Below, piece by piece: positions 35,301 through 45,289 of a stretch of DNA of 60,000 nt. A program made the translations under genes and the position numbers. The stretch lies in contig NC_087073.1 in the NCBI RefSeq assembly GCF_026151205.1, positions 14,777,837 to 14,837,836 of the forward strand. The letters are read 5' to 3'. Source of the DNA: Bolinopsis microptera. Its lineage: Eukaryota > Ctenophora > Tentaculata > Lobata > Bolinopsidae. Numbering within the stretch: the first letter of the stretch is position 1; each line of letters begins with the position of its first letter. Under the pieces are notes generated by a model. It made no database searches. It saw only the letters and a program-made list of their open reading frames with translations, and was not told the DNA's origin.

Positions 35301-36904
35301 AGAATATAATAGAATATAATAGAATATAATAGAATATAATAGAATATAATAGAATATAATAGAATATAATAGAATATAATAGAATATTATAGAACAGAAT
35401 ATAATATAATATAATATAATAGAATATAATAGAATAGTAATATTATAATAGAATAAGTTGTAGGTTTTATGTACAGTAAACACAGATGAAAAATGTAGAC
35501 TGTAATTCTTAGCGTCATCGATGACTATTATTAGCGAGGGATTTAATCCTATTTTTAATTAACATTGAGTTTGAATACGGTTTTCTGTGATTAACGCATT
35601 GATGTACACTATATTATCTAACATTGAATAGCAGTTCCTGAAGTTCAAGATTGACTCAATGTTTAAACTTAAATTTGATTAGGAGAATGGAGATATAAAT
35701 AGATCTACCAATAACCAACCTAAAAAGTACCTATCTTCAGCATTTATCAACTTATTGACTAATAGCGCTACAAAATATCACAGTGCAATATATTTTAAAA
35801 TGCTCTTGACGCAATCATCTGTATCAAATTATGAATTTAAGGCAATGCTTTTTGGCTCTCTTTTGTCAGCGTAATGTTATATAGTTGAGATAATGAGTAT
35901 CAACGTCAGATCTGCATCATGGTGTTTAACTATCTAGGCAAAATACAGAACTATTCTTGGAATTTTGTCAGATCTTCAGATTAGCTACTATTTTACAGCG
36001 AATTTGCTTTAAGGTGGTCAAAATTATGACCTTGTTCATCAGAAGCTTTAATGTATAAAGCTTTAGCGATTAAAATGTTGGTGACGTGAAAGGTCCTTAA
36101 AAGGATGTGGATTATGAAAACGATGAATAAAACTCCAGCTTTTTGTCACTAGAAAAATTAATGCACGTATATAGCATGTTTTACCTTCAAAACTCTTAAA
36201 TTTCGGTCATATTATGATTCATAATTTATATGAGTATGGGCACTATTCATTTGTGCTGGCGATTGCAGGATTACATAATCTGTCAATTCCCTCTTTTTGC
36301 ACAATGAATGCATTAATAACAAAATTTTATAGCATAACTAGTGACAAATCGACTAGTACCTCCTAATTTCAGAGAAGTTCAATAAAAGTCCACGGTAGAA
36401 TCACTGCATAACCTGGCAAATTGTGCAGCAACTTGCTGCATAATTCGTATTTTAAGATAGTTGCTGCATTGCATAATTTGTCAAAAGATCTCACAACTAA
36501 ATGGCAATTCTGAACTTACGAAACAAAAATGTACATACAGCAAGAGATGACAGATCATCACGTTTTTGGAAAAGAGGTCGGGTCAAATCGGAATAAAAGA
36601 AGCTTACAAGGTAAAACTCCATTGCAATACAAAACAATCAATATGTAACTCTTACTCTTGTTATAATTTGCAAATTATTATTATATCATATATCATATAT
36701 CATTAATAAATCTATTGTGTAAATCAACTATATCATTAATACTAATTATAATGATACAACGATTTTATCATTCAGTACTCTGATTATGTAACATAGTTTT
36801 AAAATGTTCGAACTGGAATAAAAAACAAATTTGATAAAAATGCACATACCTCTCCCAAGCTCTTTGCGTAGATTAGCCTCAAATTGGGCCCAGGAGCTGC
36901 TCAT
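29350..36904 (-). CDS. C2H2-type zinc-finger protein, ataxin-7-like? (7 exons, 422 aa)
   Basis: Minus-strand exons: 36850-36904, 35029-35094, 32959-33048, 32055-32492, 31488-31605, 30024-30076 and 29350-29798. Every junction has GT..AG and the phases agree, giving 1269 nt (422 aa plus stop). The N-terminus is MSSSWAQFEANLRKELGR. At about residues 46-65 a finger reads CHECGALLKPAFLAHHIRKVH (C-x2-C..H-x4-H). The position after a short W-containing N-terminus and the LLVV..C..C..KP..H pattern recall the first zinc finger of ataxin-7/Sgf73 SAGA subunits, but the SCA7 domain motif CTRSLTCKTH is absent. The rest is disordered: a Ser/Asn run, Pro-rich and Lys-rich stretches, then acidic and hydrophobic motifs (KLLDIFDPDILDKSF) and a basic tail. 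It is probably nuclear (inference). The gene model is solid; the family name is weak. Confidence 0.72.
33049..35028. other. Large intron of the zinc-finger gene
   Basis: About 2 kb of AT-rich intron without a supported internal gene. A tRNA-like string (AAGTGGTTAGTGTAACTGCC) near 33300 lacks a good B box. No repeat family is recognised. Confidence 0.5.
35170..35450. repeat. AATAGAATAT microsatellite in intron 1
   Basis: A nearly perfect 10-bp unit (AGAATATAAT) is repeated about 25 times, with interruptions at AATAGAATAG and ATATTATAG. It lies in the first intron of the zinc-finger gene. The Ile/Tyr-rich frame on the minus strand is only a translation of the repeat. Confidence 0.95.
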
Positions 36905-37200
36905 TTTATCATTTCAACATTACATTTCCATGCCAACCTCCTTAACTAGGAAACAATTTGGTTAGTATACTGTTTATAAAAGAAACCAGGCTCTATAGCT
37001 ACAAGATACCTTTGACCCTCTTCAGGGGCCCAAAAATGTATATTATTGTACTATGCAATCAATGATGTAGCTCATATTCCTGCCAACATGAAACTGTGTA
37101 ACTACTCTTACACCGGGAAGTACCCTCAGTTTGGGTGGAATGCATGCAACATCAAGCACATCACGACTGTCAGCTCTGTTACCAGGAACTCACAAGGGGT
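36905..37200. other. Putative 5' region of the zinc-finger gene
   Basis: Sequence upstream of the minus-strand ATG. No clear TATA box or CpG island is visible. An untranslated first exon cannot be excluded. Confidence 0.3.
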
Positions 37201-37660
37201 ACAACTGCAACTGGAGAGATGACCACGTCCTGAGAGTTATCGCAGGAGCAAGTCGGGCAGATCACCCCCAAAGAGAACAGTGGATGGGGTAAGTGTAAAC
37301 TTATCCAATACTAGAAGCCTGGAAAGAAGATGAAGATGAAAAAGGACATCTTTAGTGATGTGAAAGATTGGAGAATACTGTTGGACAAAGATAATGACCC
37401 TTCCCAATTCCCTCAGCATACCTACAAAACTGCAGAGAGGCTGGATAATGAAGTTTGGTCAGATAGCACCAATCATGTTTTCTGATTGAACTGAGGTGTG
37501 GTGATGAGAGTAACTTCAGTGATCAAGTGGAAAGGAAAGAAAATCGATAAAACAGAGAGCTAGTTCCAGGATCATCAGCAGTGACTGGAGGGTGAAGCTC
37601 TTTAAACGACCAAGTTCGCATAAATGTCTATCCAACCAAGAATTCAGGAGGCAAGGGTGG
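37200..37660 (+). pseudogene. Decayed retroelement C-terminal fragment
   Basis: In shifting plus-strand frames I read CNWRDDHVLRVIAGASRADHP and then KKDIFSDVKDWRILLDKD followed by LDNEVWSDSTNHVF. The pattern (YxWRHDxVL; DW..D.......LVLWSDSTK) resembles the nuclease-like end of RT proteins of the same type as the fragment at 40837-41445. Several stops and frame changes show it is dead. Confidence 0.35.
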
Positions 37661-37811
37661 GTACGTAAACTTCACGTTCTGCACTCTGTGATCCTATATC
37701 ACCCTGGATTCTTTTTGACGTATTTTTGTAAAAGGTATATACCTTCTAGGCACTCTCTTGCTACTCCAAGTCGCCTAAGATATCTCGTCTAAAGGTTGTG
37801 CTGTTATATAT

Positions 37812-37905
37812 AAAATATATTTTTGTTTGCTTTAATTGAAAATAAATAAAATTGTTGTTTTGTTGAAATTGTTGTTTTCTTTACAGTAGAGATTGGTTGC
37901 AAATT
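37812..37905. repeat. Dispersed AT-rich repeat, copy 1
   Basis: ATAAAATATATTTTTGTTTG followed by TTTAATTGAAAATAAATAAA and GAAATTGTTGTTTTCTT closely matches 43836-43920. Its identity is unknown. Confidence 0.6.
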
Positions 37906-37963
37906 ATTCCTGTCCTTTTTAACTACTTTGGTGTGTAGAAAAAACAAAGAATAAAGTATTAGC

Positions 37964-39308
37964 TTAAAGGATGAGGGGACCTTAGAAAAAGTTTTTTTCT
38001 CGTGCAAATCCTTTTATTACATTAATCGTATAAACCACTTTAGTGAAATCCGCAAAGTTGTATTTCATTCGCGCGCCGAGATATCCAGCCAAAACAATTT
38101 GAACCTGTGACGTCAATTATGTGAGTTGCTCTGATCCGCGCATATAGAAATACAGGTAAAATGAGCGTGCGGGCCGACTAAATTAATAATTAAGAATACA
38201 TTAACAATTTACGATACTAACGAGCCTATAACCAATGGAGAGGAGACTTTTTATGACCGGTTGAAAAAAGAATTATCACCCTACGATAACCATGAGCCGA
38301 GATACACCTGAAATAAGATTGAAGTCACACAGAAAGGCATGTAAATTATGTATATTTATAGCTCCCAACGTAACACCTAGCAACTCCCTGTATCGTACCA
38401 CAGTTGATATATCAATATGTCATATCAACACAACACGGTCCTAATAAAAATGGATCGGGTAGGTATGAAATGCATGTCTTCATTCCAGTTGGACAAGCAA
38501 CAAGCACCAAGCTTTTAAGTTCTAACTCACTATGTGACACTACTTATAACGTAAGCAAGATTTGCAACTATCACACCAAGCAATATTATACCAAGCATAG
38601 CAGACGAACACATCCACATTCGTTACGCTTTACACTCAAGTCACAGCAAACTAAAACGGTAAATTATAAATGAGTGTACAACTAAAGGCCGGTACACGCC
38701 GCATTGTCAAACCGCACGTGCGCACTCAGATAGGACTAGAGGCGCCAAGGGCCAGCTAGTAAAATGTCTTCTACTACATCATACATTCAACCGATTTTTA
38801 GATCTGTATTCTTGTATGAACTTGAAGAAATATGCCGATTTTTAATTGTGTCCATATCGGGTTTCAAACAAGTCAAAACAAAATAGCAGTTTGTGGTTTA
38901 GTTAGCGGATGCTACTTATCTTAGCTATTTATAAATAGAAATACCTACTACAACTACAAGAAAGCCTTTCTGAGTTACATTTAACTATTAAGGAGAATTA
39001 TTCGTAACTTAGATCTTGACTAGTTCAGTGCAAACAAAGATACCGCTCTCGCAAACGCCAAAGGTAACACGACGTAATTGAAACAGCACAGAAGAAAATG
39101 CTGACACAAGCGAAGGGTGCGCGCGCACGTTGGTCTTAACACATAAGTGACGTCACAGCCCAAAATTGCTATCAGCCAATAGGAGCGCGGCGTGATATTG
39201 CACGAATTATCGATTTCACAGTCCGGCGTATTTTTTGATTCTACACACTTTCACAGGACTTAAACGCGAATATTTGGAAGTAAATTCTAAGGTCCCCTCA
39301 TCCTTTAA
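37964..39308. mobile_element. Second TTAA-flanked inverted-repeat element
   Basis: TTAA at 37964-37967 and 39305-39308 encloses a body of 1337 bp whose ends are 20-bp inverted repeats: AGGATGAGGGGACCTTAGAA at the left, and its reverse complement at the right. No transposase is encoded; the plus-strand frame at 38404-38673 has no recognisable motif. It may be a non-autonomous piggyBac-like element (inference from TTAA). It differs in sequence from the element at 6619-8141. Confidence 0.75.
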
Positions 39309-40245
39309 AATAGAAAAGAAATTCCTTTCCAGACTAAAGACCTTCGCCCGGGAAGTTCTTGTTCCATGTTAATGCCAGCTAAACAAAATGAGGCAAAAAG
39401 TTTTCAGGTTAAGGCTAAGGCGAAGAGGACAGCGAGCCACTTCCTAATGGGGAAATCCTTTTAGATATGAAGCTACAATAAACCATCCCAAAATTCTTTC
39501 AGATTATTATGAACAATTGTAACTGTTTTCCTCCAAACCCAGTGAAGCTTCCTCTGTTTCAAGATTGGGTGTTAGGAACAGAGATGACATGTCATTTACA
39601 CTACTTGTATTTCTAATTTGGACTCTCTTTACTCTAGTTTTGAATGCTTTAAATGGCATACAATTTAAATTTTTGCTTGATTGATTTGTTGTGAGAACAT
39701 TGTCTGATTTTGTTACTTCGCAGGATTCTGATGGCTGTGTGGGGAGTCAAGGAAAACAAATTTTAGAGAAAAGAAAAGTATGTTGGTTTTATTAGTATTG
39801 AAAGTGGAGAAAGGATTTACAACCTCCTACTCAGACGGTCATGTTATCAACATTTAAGTGCAGATTTAAAATCAAATAGTTGGTGTTTACAGTTTACTAA
39901 GTGGGTACTGCACTGGGTACCCTTACAAGATACTACTTCTTTGGGCAATGGGCAGGGACTTTCAATTCCTCATTAAACTCTCAATCAAAGATTTCCTGAA
40001 CCTTTGGCCGGGTCGACTGCAGGAGATTGCATAGATTACTTTACTTTATCTATTATATCTCCTTTGTGTTGATAGTATTTCCCACAACGTCCTTTTATTT
40101 GGTGGAATTAAGAATGGTTCGAAAAGATCTACCCATCATCATATTATCTGATTTCCGAATAAGTCAATTAGTGCCAGGGTGAGTCTGTTGGTTATTAATG
40201 CTCAGTGTCTGGTTCAGATCTTGAAGAACTTTTGATATGACTCAT
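39309..40245. other. Anonymous DNA, no gene recognised
   Basis: No frame with a recognisable family. Average composition is close to the neighbouring desert. Confidence 0.4.
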
Positions 40246-40330
40246 GTTAGGTGGCCTAGTGGTTAGAGCTTCCGCCTTTTGCACAGATGGTCCAGGGACC
40301 GAATCCAAGTCTCGTCTGGGGAGTATAAGT
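40246..40330 (+). repeat. tRNA-derived SINE head or tRNA pseudogene
   Basis: TGGCCTAGTGG (about 40252-40262) fits the RNA polymerase III A box, and GGACCGAATCC (about 40297-40307) fits a B box with one change from the consensus. The spacing is about 35 bases. The region between does not fold into a convincing cloverleaf, and sequence continues downstream (GTATAAGTAGC..) without a terminator at once. It therefore looks like the head of a SINE rather than a functional tRNA gene. Confidence 0.6.
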
Positions 40331-40836
40331 AGCTGTTTGTTTGGGGACCGGTTTTTGGTACATCGGCCAATGTTTACAAAATCATATGATACATAACAAT
40401 ATAATTTTATTTAATATACATGAATATGAGAATTGAAAATTAAGATGTAACCTTTTATATTTATTCATTTTTTTAAAAACCAACATTTTAAAAATTAGTT
40501 TAGCTAACGATCCATTGGATCTATGCGAAATTTCACATCTGTGAAATGTCTCTTTGCTCCTCGGTTGACTTAGCCGATCAATGATCAGAAACTTTATTAA
40601 GGGTTAACCGAGGAGGGACCCTACCAGGAGATCAAAAATTTGATTTTCTGTTTTATTTTGAAACTAGGATGCCCCTTCAGTACATCTCAATTGTAGTGAA
40701 TATATTAATATGCCATGTTATTAAGCAGATATTTCAATCGAACTTAATAATAACAAACACAAATACTTTTTTTTATTGCCATTACAATGAATAATTTGAA
40801 AACTGGCCACGGGCCTAAATATTACATATCAAACAA
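40331..40836. other. Possible SINE body and anonymous DNA
   Basis: AT-rich sequence, possibly including the SINE body in its first ~100 bases. An imperfect inverted pair (CTCCTCGGTTGACTTAGCCG / GGTTAACCGAGGAG) occurs at about 40557-40615. Confidence 0.4.
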
Positions 40837-41445
40837 TTACAATTCATTAACATTACCAATATTAGAGTTATGCCTCAAGGTCACATAACCCCCAAGTTTA
40901 CACGTGAGGGCATGGTTTGCGGAGTAGGAATCACCACCAGTACAAAGTTTTAGACAATCTTTCAGCTTCAGGTTATATCTTAAAGCTATAGCATCTGAAA
41001 ACTGTTGCTTATTCAGGAGATAACCATAGCTTTTGAGTGGTAAGGTGGTTAGCCAGGAACTTGCACCCTTCTCTGCTGCTAGCTGTAACATAAGTTTAGA
41101 TGTTTGTGGCAGAGACTCCTGAATTGCCTCCTGTCTTCTGGTGTAATACTCATTGCGATCTTTACTGATGGATGTCTTGATTTCATGACTTTTATCCTTG
41201 TCTTCAAGATAGTTTACCTCTTGGCTTAGTATAGCCGTTTTAAGCAAAACTGTAGCTTTGACTGAATACAGGAACTCTGAGTTGGCCAGTTCTGTTATTA
41301 TAGGGATACCCAGCCCTCCATACCTTGGTGGTAGAGAAAAGATCTCTCTAAGAGTGTCAGTGCAACTAAATGCTCTATCAAGGATTGCTGGAATGAACTC
41401 CTCTCTGATGGTAAGTTCGAGTGATACTAGACACTTAACTTTTTA
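40837..41445 (-). pseudogene. Retroelement RT-protein C-terminal fragment
   Basis: A continuous minus-strand frame of about 200 codons starts near 41445 and stops at 40837. It reads REIFSLPPRYGGLGIPI, then SSWLTTLPLKSYGYLLNKQQ, FSDAIALRYNL and HALTCKLGGYVTLRHN. This order (PPRxGGLGI; WLTxLPL..GF.LNK.EF.DAL.LRY; C..H...CK.GG....RHN) is the well-known tail of certain metazoan reverse-transcriptase polyproteins. The expected nuclease-like part after RHN is missing and no polymerase core is present upstream, so the copy is truncated at both ends. Confidence 0.7.
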
Positions 41446-41684
41446 ACGGTATTATATTATATATTATGTATGTAAATTAAAACTTTTAATTAATAAAGTA
41501 ATTAAAACTTTTACATCCTAAAATGCAATATTCAATAGTATGTACTAACTGATTTGTTGTGAAAATCCTGAATCAATTTATACGTTTGTGCTCAGCTAGC
41601 TGATATCAGGCTTGGTGTGGTGCTTTAGAAGCGGTATTTCGGGTACTAGTAAAGCTCTTACAGGCAACTGGTTCCTTTTGTTGC

Positions 41685-42146
41685 AGGTTTACAACCTACC
41701 AGGACGCGCGCCGAGTTGGACTCGTCGACGGTCCAATATATGGAACAGATATTGTACGAGTATCACACGTTAATCCTTTTGCCAACCGTTTTTAGTCCAA
41801 GTACTGTCCCATTTCTGATCTCAGAACAGGTGCAACTAAAATTTTCTTATGCCAACGTGGAATTATTTGTATCACGTCATGACCCCCCTGTACAAACAAA
41901 AGTATCGATTTGCGCATTGATCTAACCAGAGCCCTGTCGCTTGCAGTAGCGCGCGACCGCCGAAGGCTTGTGAAACAAGCGCGTCACGCAGTACGCGTAT
42001 ACACATGGTTATAAGAAATTTGCGCAGTACAATCCAAAATGGCAATAACGCTCACAATTTTAACGGGTGATACTCGTAAAATATCTGTTCCATACAGGAC
42101 CGTCGACGAGTCCAACTCGGCGCGCGTCCTGGTAGGTTGTAAACCT
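41685..42146. mobile_element. Inverted-repeat (MITE-like) element, family 1
   Basis: The arms at 41685-41775 and 42070-42146 are reverse complements. Key strings are AGGTTTACAACCTACC, GGACGCGCGCCGAGTTGGAC and GTCGACGG on the left. About 290 bp of unique centre includes a GC-rich CGCGCGACCGCCG stretch that recurs inverted at about 42695-42715. A partial arm (GTCGACGAGTCCAACTCGGC) is present at about 25720-25745. No ORF is recognised. Confidence 0.75.
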
Positions 42147-42511
42147 ACAAGGTTGACATCGTTCGTTCATTAATTTGTAGCACTCACCTCGGGTAATATT
42201 TCAAAAAAGCAGCGCGCGCAGCACAACTTCAAAAAATTAATACGAGTATTATCCGTCGATCAAACAAACGTACAACTTTTGTTTGTTAGACTTGATTTGA
42301 TTTCAGCCTAATCACTTATTTTAAATGTTAGTTTTGTTAATGTAAGTTATCATTTTGAATTTCAAATGTTGAAATATTTTTGATTGACGATTCCAATTTG
42401 TTGTTACTTATTTGTTGATGTAATGAATGTGGTCTAAAGTTCGTGCTAGTTATTTATTGTTGTATCACGTCGTGACCCCCTTCGTCGTTTCACTACGATA
42501 CAGGGGGAGCC

Positions 42512-42876
42512 TTACTGGGCCGCGCTCAGCCTGTCATTCCGCCGAATCTCTATTCTCTATATGTTTATGAACATGATAGCCTGAGGTCCCCAGGTAAGGG
42601 GAGCCGCGCACACGTGCGCGACGGGTCATGCAACGTATGACAAATTCACATAGCCATGTGTCTACGCGTACTGTCTACGGCGTACTGTCTACGGCGGTCG
42701 CGCGCTACTGCAAGCGAGAGTGATCTGGTTAGAGCAATATGACGAACATATTGGCATTTGCATTGCAGTTTTCACGGCCTGTACTGCGCGAATGTTACCT
42801 GAGGACCCCAGGCTATTATGTTCATTAACATAGAATAGAGATTAGGCGGAATGACAGGCTGAGCGCGGCCCAGTAA
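42512..42876. mobile_element. Inverted-repeat (MITE-like) element, family 2
   Basis: The 365-bp element starts TTACTGGGCCGCGCTCAGCC and ends with its reverse complement, with arms of about 80 bp that run through the CTATTCTC and GGTCCCCAGG region. Its centre has GTACTGTCTACGGC in tandem and a segment related to about 25990-26056 (AACGTATGAC..). A solitary arm occurs at 43945-44022. No protein is encoded. Confidence 0.8.
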
Positions 42877-43944
42877 CGCGAATGGCGAACGACAGAAAAT
42901 TCCCTAACAATTATTCTGCTTCTGAAAAAATGTTGGCTCTAGTAATTAATAAATGTGACATGTAATTGTAAGATAACAATTAAATAGGTCCTGCGCGCGG
43001 CACATACAGCCGCACCTAAGGATTTCTCAACAATGTGTGGCTGTGTGCGTGGCGCGGGCTGTATATATGGCCTATGGTTGAAATTCAAATTTGAATTTAT
43101 TTATGAATATAAAATTGTGTACTGATTGTTTTGTGGTAAATAAAAATTTTCTCTTTCTTAAAAATTTGTCTCTTTCTTATATATATTACTAAAAACCCGC
43201 TAGTCGAAAGCTTTGTTCGAGGAAATTTTAAAAATCAGTTATGTTTTAATTTCTCTTCATCATACAGCTCTGTTATACAGTAGACATAATGGAATTTATT
43301 TAACAATGGCGACAGCGTTGTTAGTATTCGGATTCCCAAAACGATACTTTTTACCGCATCAAAAAATACCAATCACAACCAAAGTTATAAATATAAGTCA
43401 TAGCGTGAGCGTAAATGTGAGCTAGTTTTGAAGTTATGACGTAGCATACAGCATAACAACGCGCTTAGTTAAGATGTTCTTGCTCGCGCACGTGCATTTT
43501 TATCGTTGCTACGCAACAGCGCAGTAAACCTTTGCTAAAATAACGCCATTATTCTAAAGATTATTTAACCTCACTTCCGACGTTAATTATAAAAAATCTA
43601 AAGCCTAAATTAAAATTCTAAGAATGCTATAGCCTATTCCCATCCTTTTTCTACAACCCTGCTAAAAATGGCGAGGTTTCAACTCCATTTGCGAGCTGGG
43701 TTTGGCATCACCAGAGGGTCATTTTGAGGTCGATTTTCGGTGTTTTTTCTTCTATGTCCCCGTTGCCGGGGAAATTTCGTCAAGTTTAAAATATAATATA
43801 GATATATAAATAATAATTTCTTATATATAAATATATAAAATATATTTTTGTCTGTTTTAATTGATAATGAATAACATTTTTGTTTTCTTGAAATTGTTGT
43901 TTTCTTGAATGAATTTGTTGTTGTTTTAGCTCGTAGCACGATTT
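42877..43944. other. Anonymous DNA with small hairpin and dispersed repeat copy
   Basis: A short inverted pair (GCGCGCGGCACATACAGCC / GGCTGTGTGCGTGGCGCGGG) lies at about 42991-43063. A copy of the AT-rich dispersed repeat occurs at about 43836-43920. No gene is recognised. Confidence 0.5.
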
Positions 43945-44022
43945 ACCTGAGGACCCCAGGCTTTAATGTTGGTAAACCGAATAGAGATTAGGCGGAATGA
44001 CAGGCTGAGCGCGGCCCAGTAA
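43945..44022. repeat. Solitary arm of family-2 inverted-repeat element
   Basis: CCTGAGGACCCCAGGCT through AATAGAGATTAGGCGGAATG to GCGCGGCCCAGTAA matches the right arm at 42797-42876. The other arm is not seen nearby, so this is a remnant. Confidence 0.8.
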
Positions 44023-44890
44023 AGCACGATGCATTAAAATTAACATCGTCAGTAAACATCAAAGCTCTGCTATGATTTCGAAGCAAAGTAAACATTTTTT
44101 AATTATCTTTGTGGTTTGATTGACACAAAACAAATATCATTCATTAAAGTTTTAGTTAATACATTGATATGTAAATGTAAACTTATTAGTTGCAGTAGAA
44201 TCGAATGTCATCACGTAATGTCATTTCTTACTACTGTAGTAGGAGCAATTTTTACCACTTTGAGGGACAGAGCACGTAATTTTAAATGATTTTAACCTTT
44301 TTACGGGTAATTTTCTCGTTTCCGAGAAGTTTTTAACGAGAAATTTACATAATTTATAATTCGTTTAACTTTTTACACGTATTTGTTTACGGGCAAGGTA
44401 TTTGTCACGTAATTACTTTGATAATACCAATTTATATTATAATATTGTGTACGAACATATTATTATTTTTTTCATTAACTAACATCCTAAAAATGTCAGA
44501 TACCTTCAATTTTGGAAACTTTACTTTTAGAAAGACGAGAGACGAATGAAACTTCATTTTTCAGAGAAAGCAGAAATCTACACAGAACACGATGTTTAGA
44601 TTAAAATACTTGTCAGTCTAGTCGTGAAATTTGGTCAGTCTACACATTTCCAAAAAAAAACACTACTATATAGTAAATCACGTACAATATTATTTTATTA
44701 TTAATTAAAATTGAAATTTAAAAACACCACTATTAAGCGTACACTTTTACTCAGCAGTGTCACTACAACTAGTTTACAAAAATACTTTTAAAACTATATA
44801 TCAAAAGCAAAATAAAGTTCTATGTATAAATTCGTTCATAAAACTTCCAAAAAGCTAATATAATTTAGATAAGTCAAAGAGAGGGTTAAA
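44023..44890. other. Anonymous DNA, no gene recognised
   Basis: Very AT-rich. No frame with family support. It probably includes some of the 3' flank of the LINE fragment that follows. Confidence 0.4.
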
Positions 44891-44894
44891 ATTA

Positions 44895-45285
44895 TTAATA
44901 AAACATTTTTGCTACCTCAGTGTCAGATAAAGTAAACAAATAAGTCTTCAGTGCGGACTTAAACGCCTCAACAGAATAACATTGTTTAACTGAGTCTGGT
45001 AGTGCATTAAAAACTCGTGGACCAACCACACTAAAACTACGATCACCAAAACCCTTGGTTGAACGATAAGGGACTATGAGCCTAACAGTGTGTCCATGGT
45101 GAGCATACTTAAACATATCTTGAAGGTACAGTGGCGCTATTCCATTAATAGCCTTAAAAGATAGGAGACATATTTTAAAAATCACTCTTTTAGGTATATT
45201 AAGCCAGTGCAATTTATCAAGATCGTCGCCTAGGTGATCAAATTTATATTTTCCAGTTACTGCTTTTGCACAGGCATATTTGTTT
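44895..45285 (-). pseudogene. CR1/L2-like LINE, RT C-terminal fragment
   Basis: A minus-strand frame of about 130 codons reads ACAKAVTGKYKFDHLGDD, then KLHWLNIPKRVIFKICLLSF, GIAPLYLQDMF, GDRSFSVVGPRVFNALPDSV and FKSALKTYLF. This matches the thumb/C-terminal end of CR1/L2-type reverse transcriptases (pattern LHWLPV..RI.FK; GDRAFSVAAPRLWNSLP; FK..LKT.LF). It is truncated at the 5' side, the usual outcome for LINE insertions. It is a different family from the LINE at 6.4-23.7 kb. Confidence 0.82.
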
Positions 45286-45289
45286 TAAC

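Noticed and set aside
35112-35483. Ile/Tyr-rich membrane-like ORF on the minus strand
   Set aside because: It is only the translation of a 10-bp microsatellite inside an intron.
38404-38673. 89-aa ORF as a transposase of the TTAA element
   Set aside because: Too short and without DDE/DDD motifs or zinc fingers, so the element is called non-autonomous.
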